Of a DNA stretch of 64,000 bases, positions 61,941 to 64,000 are shown piece by piece. The translations under genes were made by a program, and so were the position numbers. How positions within the stretch are numbered: position 1 is the stretch's first letter; each line of letters begins with the position of its first letter. A model generated the notes under the pieces. That model was given only the letters and a program-made list of their open reading frames with translations. It was not told where the DNA came from and ran no database searches. Source of the stretch: Pseudomonas fluorescens (lineage in GTDB: Bacteria; Pseudomonadota; Gammaproteobacteria; Pseudomonadales; Pseudomonadaceae); the NCBI GenBank assembly GCA_902825215.1, contig LR782234.1, positions 5,473,001 through 5,537,000 of the forward strand, read 5' to 3'.

Positions 61941-62309
61941 TTACAGCACTTCTGGGGCGAGCGAGACGATCTTCATGAACTTCTCAGTACGAAGTTCACG
62001 GGTCACTGGCCCAAAGATACGGGTGCCGATCGGCTCTTGCTTGTTGTTCAGAAGAACAGCAGCGTTGCCATCAAAGCGGATAATGGAGCCATCAGCACGA
62101 CGTACGCCGTGACGAGTGCGGACTACAACAGCAGTCATCACTTGGCCTTTTTTCACTTTACCGCGCGGAATTGCTTCCTTCACGGTAACTTTGATGATGT
62201 CACCGATACCAGCGTAACGACGATGGGAGCCACCCAGCACCTTGATGCACATAACACGGCGAGCGCCGCTGTTATCGGCCACATCGAGCATGGATTGAGT
62301 CTGAATCAT
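61941..62309 (-). CDS. rplN: 50S ribosomal protein L14
   Basis: A 122-residue protein: MIQTQSMLDVADNSGARRVM at the start and GPVTRELRTEKFMKIVSLAP at the end. Binds 23S rRNA at the subunit interface. First gene of the classical spc operon. Confidence 0.98.
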   Translation of the reverse strand: MIQTQSMLDVADNSGARRVMCIKVLGGSHRRYAGIGDIIKVTVKEAIPRGKVKKGQVMTAVVVRTRHGVRRADGSIIRFDGNAAVLLNNKQEPIGTRIFGPVTRELRTEKFMKIVSLAPEVL

Positions 62310-62332
62310 ATAATTTCTCCGACCCCTAGCCC

Positions 62333-62599
62333 TTAGACTTCCACAGCGCGTTCGAGAACATCAACCAGCGCCCAAGATTTGGTCTTGGCCATCGGACGAG
62401 TTTCACGAATAGTGACTTTGTCGCCGATGTGGCACTGATTGGTTTCGTCGTGCGCGTGCAGCTTAGTCGAACGCTTAACGTATTTACCGTAGATCGGGTG
62501 CTTAACGCGACGCTCGATCAGAACGGTGATGGTTTTGTCCATCTTGTCGCTGACAACACGGCCAGTCAGCGTACGGACAGTTTTTTCGGCTTCAGCCAT
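62333..62599 (-). CDS. rpsQ: 30S ribosomal protein S17
   Basis: An 88-residue OB-fold protein. The start at ATG 62599 gives MAEAEKTVRTLTGRVVSDKM, the family N-terminus; an upstream GTG adds two residues and is less likely. It starts two bases after the rpmC stop. Confidence 0.97.
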   Translation of the reverse strand: MAEAEKTVRTLTGRVVSDKMDKTITVLIERRVKHPIYGKYVKRSTKLHAHDETNQCHIGDKVTIRETRPMAKTKSWALVDVLERAVEV

Positions 62600-62601
62600 G
62601 A

Positions 62602-62793
62602 TCACTTACCTGCCTGCTGGTTGAGCACAGTCTTCACGCGAGCGATGTCACGCTTAACTTGCGAGAGCAGATGAGACTGCCCCAACTGGCCAGTTGCTTT
62701 CTGCATGCGCAGATTGAACTGGTCGCGCAGCAGGCCGAGCAGTTGCTCGTTCAGCTGCTGTGCGGATTTTTCACGAAGTTCATTCGCTTTCAT
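62602..62793 (-). CDS. rpmC: 50S ribosomal protein L29
   Basis: A 63-residue helical hairpin: [20 protein letters not shown] and ending [20 protein letters not shown] 62793 overlaps the rplP stop by one base (TGATG). Contacts trigger factor at the exit site. Confidence 0.97.
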
Positions 62794-63206
62794 CACATCA
62801 CCGTCCGTTTAACAAAGGAGGTGGCGAGCGGCAGCTTTGCAGCAGCCAGGGCGAAAGCCTCACGCGCCAGCTCTTCAGAAACACCCTCGATTTCATACAG
62901 GACTTTGCCTGGCTGAATCTGGGCAACCCAGTACTCCACGTTACCCTTACCTTTACCCATACGAACCTCGAGAGGTTTTTTGGAGATCGGCTTGTCCGGG
63001 AATACACGGATCCAGATCTTGCCGCCACGTTTTACGTGACGGGTCAGAGCACGACGCGCTGACTCGATCTGACGAGCGGTGAGACGACCACGAGCAACAG
63101 ACTTCAGCGCGAACTCGCCGAAGCTGACTTTGCTACCGCGCAGTGCCAGACCACGGTTGTGGCCGGTCATCTGCTTGCGGAACTTCGTACGCTTTGGTTG
63201 CAACAT
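62793..63206 (-). CDS. rplP: 50S ribosomal protein L16
   Basis: A 137-residue protein: [20 protein letters not shown], the hydroxylated-arginine region [20 protein letters not shown], and an end TVM. Lies 12 bases after rpsC. Confidence 0.98.
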
Positions 63207-63218
63207 TTGGCGTACCCC

Positions 63219-63905
63219 TTACTTAGCAGCTTTTTTACGAGGCGCTGGTGCTTGTGGTTTCAGTTCTTCTTGGCGACCACCAATAACTTCGCCTTTGAAG
63301 ATCCAAACCTTTACACCGATCACACCGTAAGTGGTGTGAGCTTCGTAGTTGGCATAGTCGATGTCGGCACGCAGGGTGTGCAATGGCACACGACCTTCGC
63401 GATACCATTCAGTACGTGCGATTTCAGCACCGCCGAGACGACCGCTCACTTGGATTTTGATGCCTTTGGCACCAATGCGCATGGCGTTCTGTACTGCGCG
63501 CTTCATAGCGCGACGGAACATTACGCGACGCTCCAGCTGCTGAGCTACGCTCTGCGCAACCAGCATACCGTCGAGCTCCGGCTTGCGGATCTCTTCGATA
63601 TTGATGTGCACAGGCACACCCATTTGCTTGGTCAGGTCCTGACGCAGCTTCTCAACATCCTCACCTTTCTTCCCGATAACGATACCTGGACGAGCGGTGT
63701 GGATGGTGATGCGTGCAGTTTGGGCCGGACGATGGATATCGATACGGCTTACGGACGCGCTTTTTAGTTTGTCTTGGAGATACTCACGCACTTTCAGATC
63801 TGCGAACAAGTAGTCCGCATAAGTCCGACCGTCTGCGTACCAGACGGAGGTGTGCTCCTTGACGATTCCCAGGCGAATGCCAATGGGATGTACTTTCTGA
63901 CCCAT
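63219..63905 (-). CDS. rpsC: 30S ribosomal protein S3
   Basis: A 228-residue mRNA-entry protein. ATG 63905 gives [20 protein letters not shown]. The KH domain (about residues 39-107) has [17 protein letters not shown], and the C-terminal domain has [21 protein letters not shown] longer upstream reading overlaps rplV and is rejected. Confidence 0.98.
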
Positions 63906-63918
63906 CTCTTCGACTCCG

Positions 63919-64000
63919 TTACTTGTCAGCAACCTTGACAGTGATATGGCAAGACCGCTTGACGATGCGATCAGCACGGCCTTTGGCACGTGGCATGATG
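63919..64000 (-). CDS. rplV: 50S ribosomal protein L22, C-terminal end only
   Basis: The last ~27 codons of rplV are present: [20 protein letters not shown] then ADK and a TAA stop, the conserved L22 tail. The rest lies beyond the right edge. Thirteen bases separate it from rpsC. Confidence 0.93.

Overview
This window is a chromosomal segment of a fluorescent-group Pseudomonas. The evidence is the gene content and order (xseB-ispA-dxs; nrdR-ribD-ribE-ribB-ribH-nusB-thiL-pgpA; oprG; uvrA-ftnA-katA-rplQ-rpoA), the GC-rich codon use, and thirteen intergenic REP-doublet (REPIN) elements of the 'GGGAGCGAGCCTGCTCGCGA' type. No phage, integrase, IS transposase, CRISPR array, tRNA or rRNA was seen. 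Apart from the REPINs the region looks like vertically inherited core genome.

Layout, left to right. (1) 1-2985, minus: the start of an alpha-2-macroglobulin-associated operon (DUF2135, DUF2138, DUF1175; yfaP/yfaA/yfaT-like, probably magA-magB-magC), cut by the left edge. (2) 3336-6452, plus: xseB-ispA-dxs, isoprenoid precursor synthesis. (3) 6603-10464: a BtuB-like TonB receptor, facing a minus-strand ribA - small membrane protein - btuF operon. (4) 10707-17444, minus: a periplasmic binding protein and the pgpA-thiL-nusB-ribH-ribB-ribE-ribD-nrdR block. (5) 17573-20107: YbaY-like lipoprotein, METTL20-like methyltransferase, CnoX/YbbN-type thioredoxin, and a small conserved protein. (6) 20243-24436: a four-gene putative zinc-responsive ABC/FtsX system (His-rich DUF2796 protein, ATPase, permease, DUF3299 protein), then the outer-membrane porin oprG. 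(7) 24634-33236: two sugar-nucleotide-type dehydratases, a large Lhr helicase, and a YbiO-like MscS channel.

(8) 33523-37497: a tightly overlapping DUF72-ybhP-clsB-ybhN membrane-lipid operon. (9) 37610-41403: an alpha/beta hydrolase overlapping a DUF3182 gene, and a GlxA-type regulator divergent from an isochorismatase-fold hydrolase. (10) 41547-46104: a six-gene yjfI-J-K-L-M-C operon (DUF2170, PspA/IM30, DUF2491, DUF350, DUF1190, glutathionylspermidine-synthase-like ATP-grasp). This is the best candidate for a poorly described envelope system. (11) 46302-53393: ssb, yajR, uvrA, ftnA and katA (DNA repair and oxidative/iron stress). (12) 53631-64000, minus: the alpha operon (rpsM-K-D-rpoA-rplQ) and the spc operon plus the end of S10 (rplV to rpmJ), cut at the right edge inside rplV.

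Regulatory signals read directly from the sequence include a promoter abutting the spc/alpha hairpin, an internal spc promoter before rpsH, an ANR-type box correctly placed for oprG, a Zur-like palindrome before the DUF2796 operon, a pair of identical-core palindromes flanking a possible promoter of the yjf operon, and an OxyR-like half site before katA. All functional assignments come from recognised motifs, family knowledge and gene order; no database search was run.
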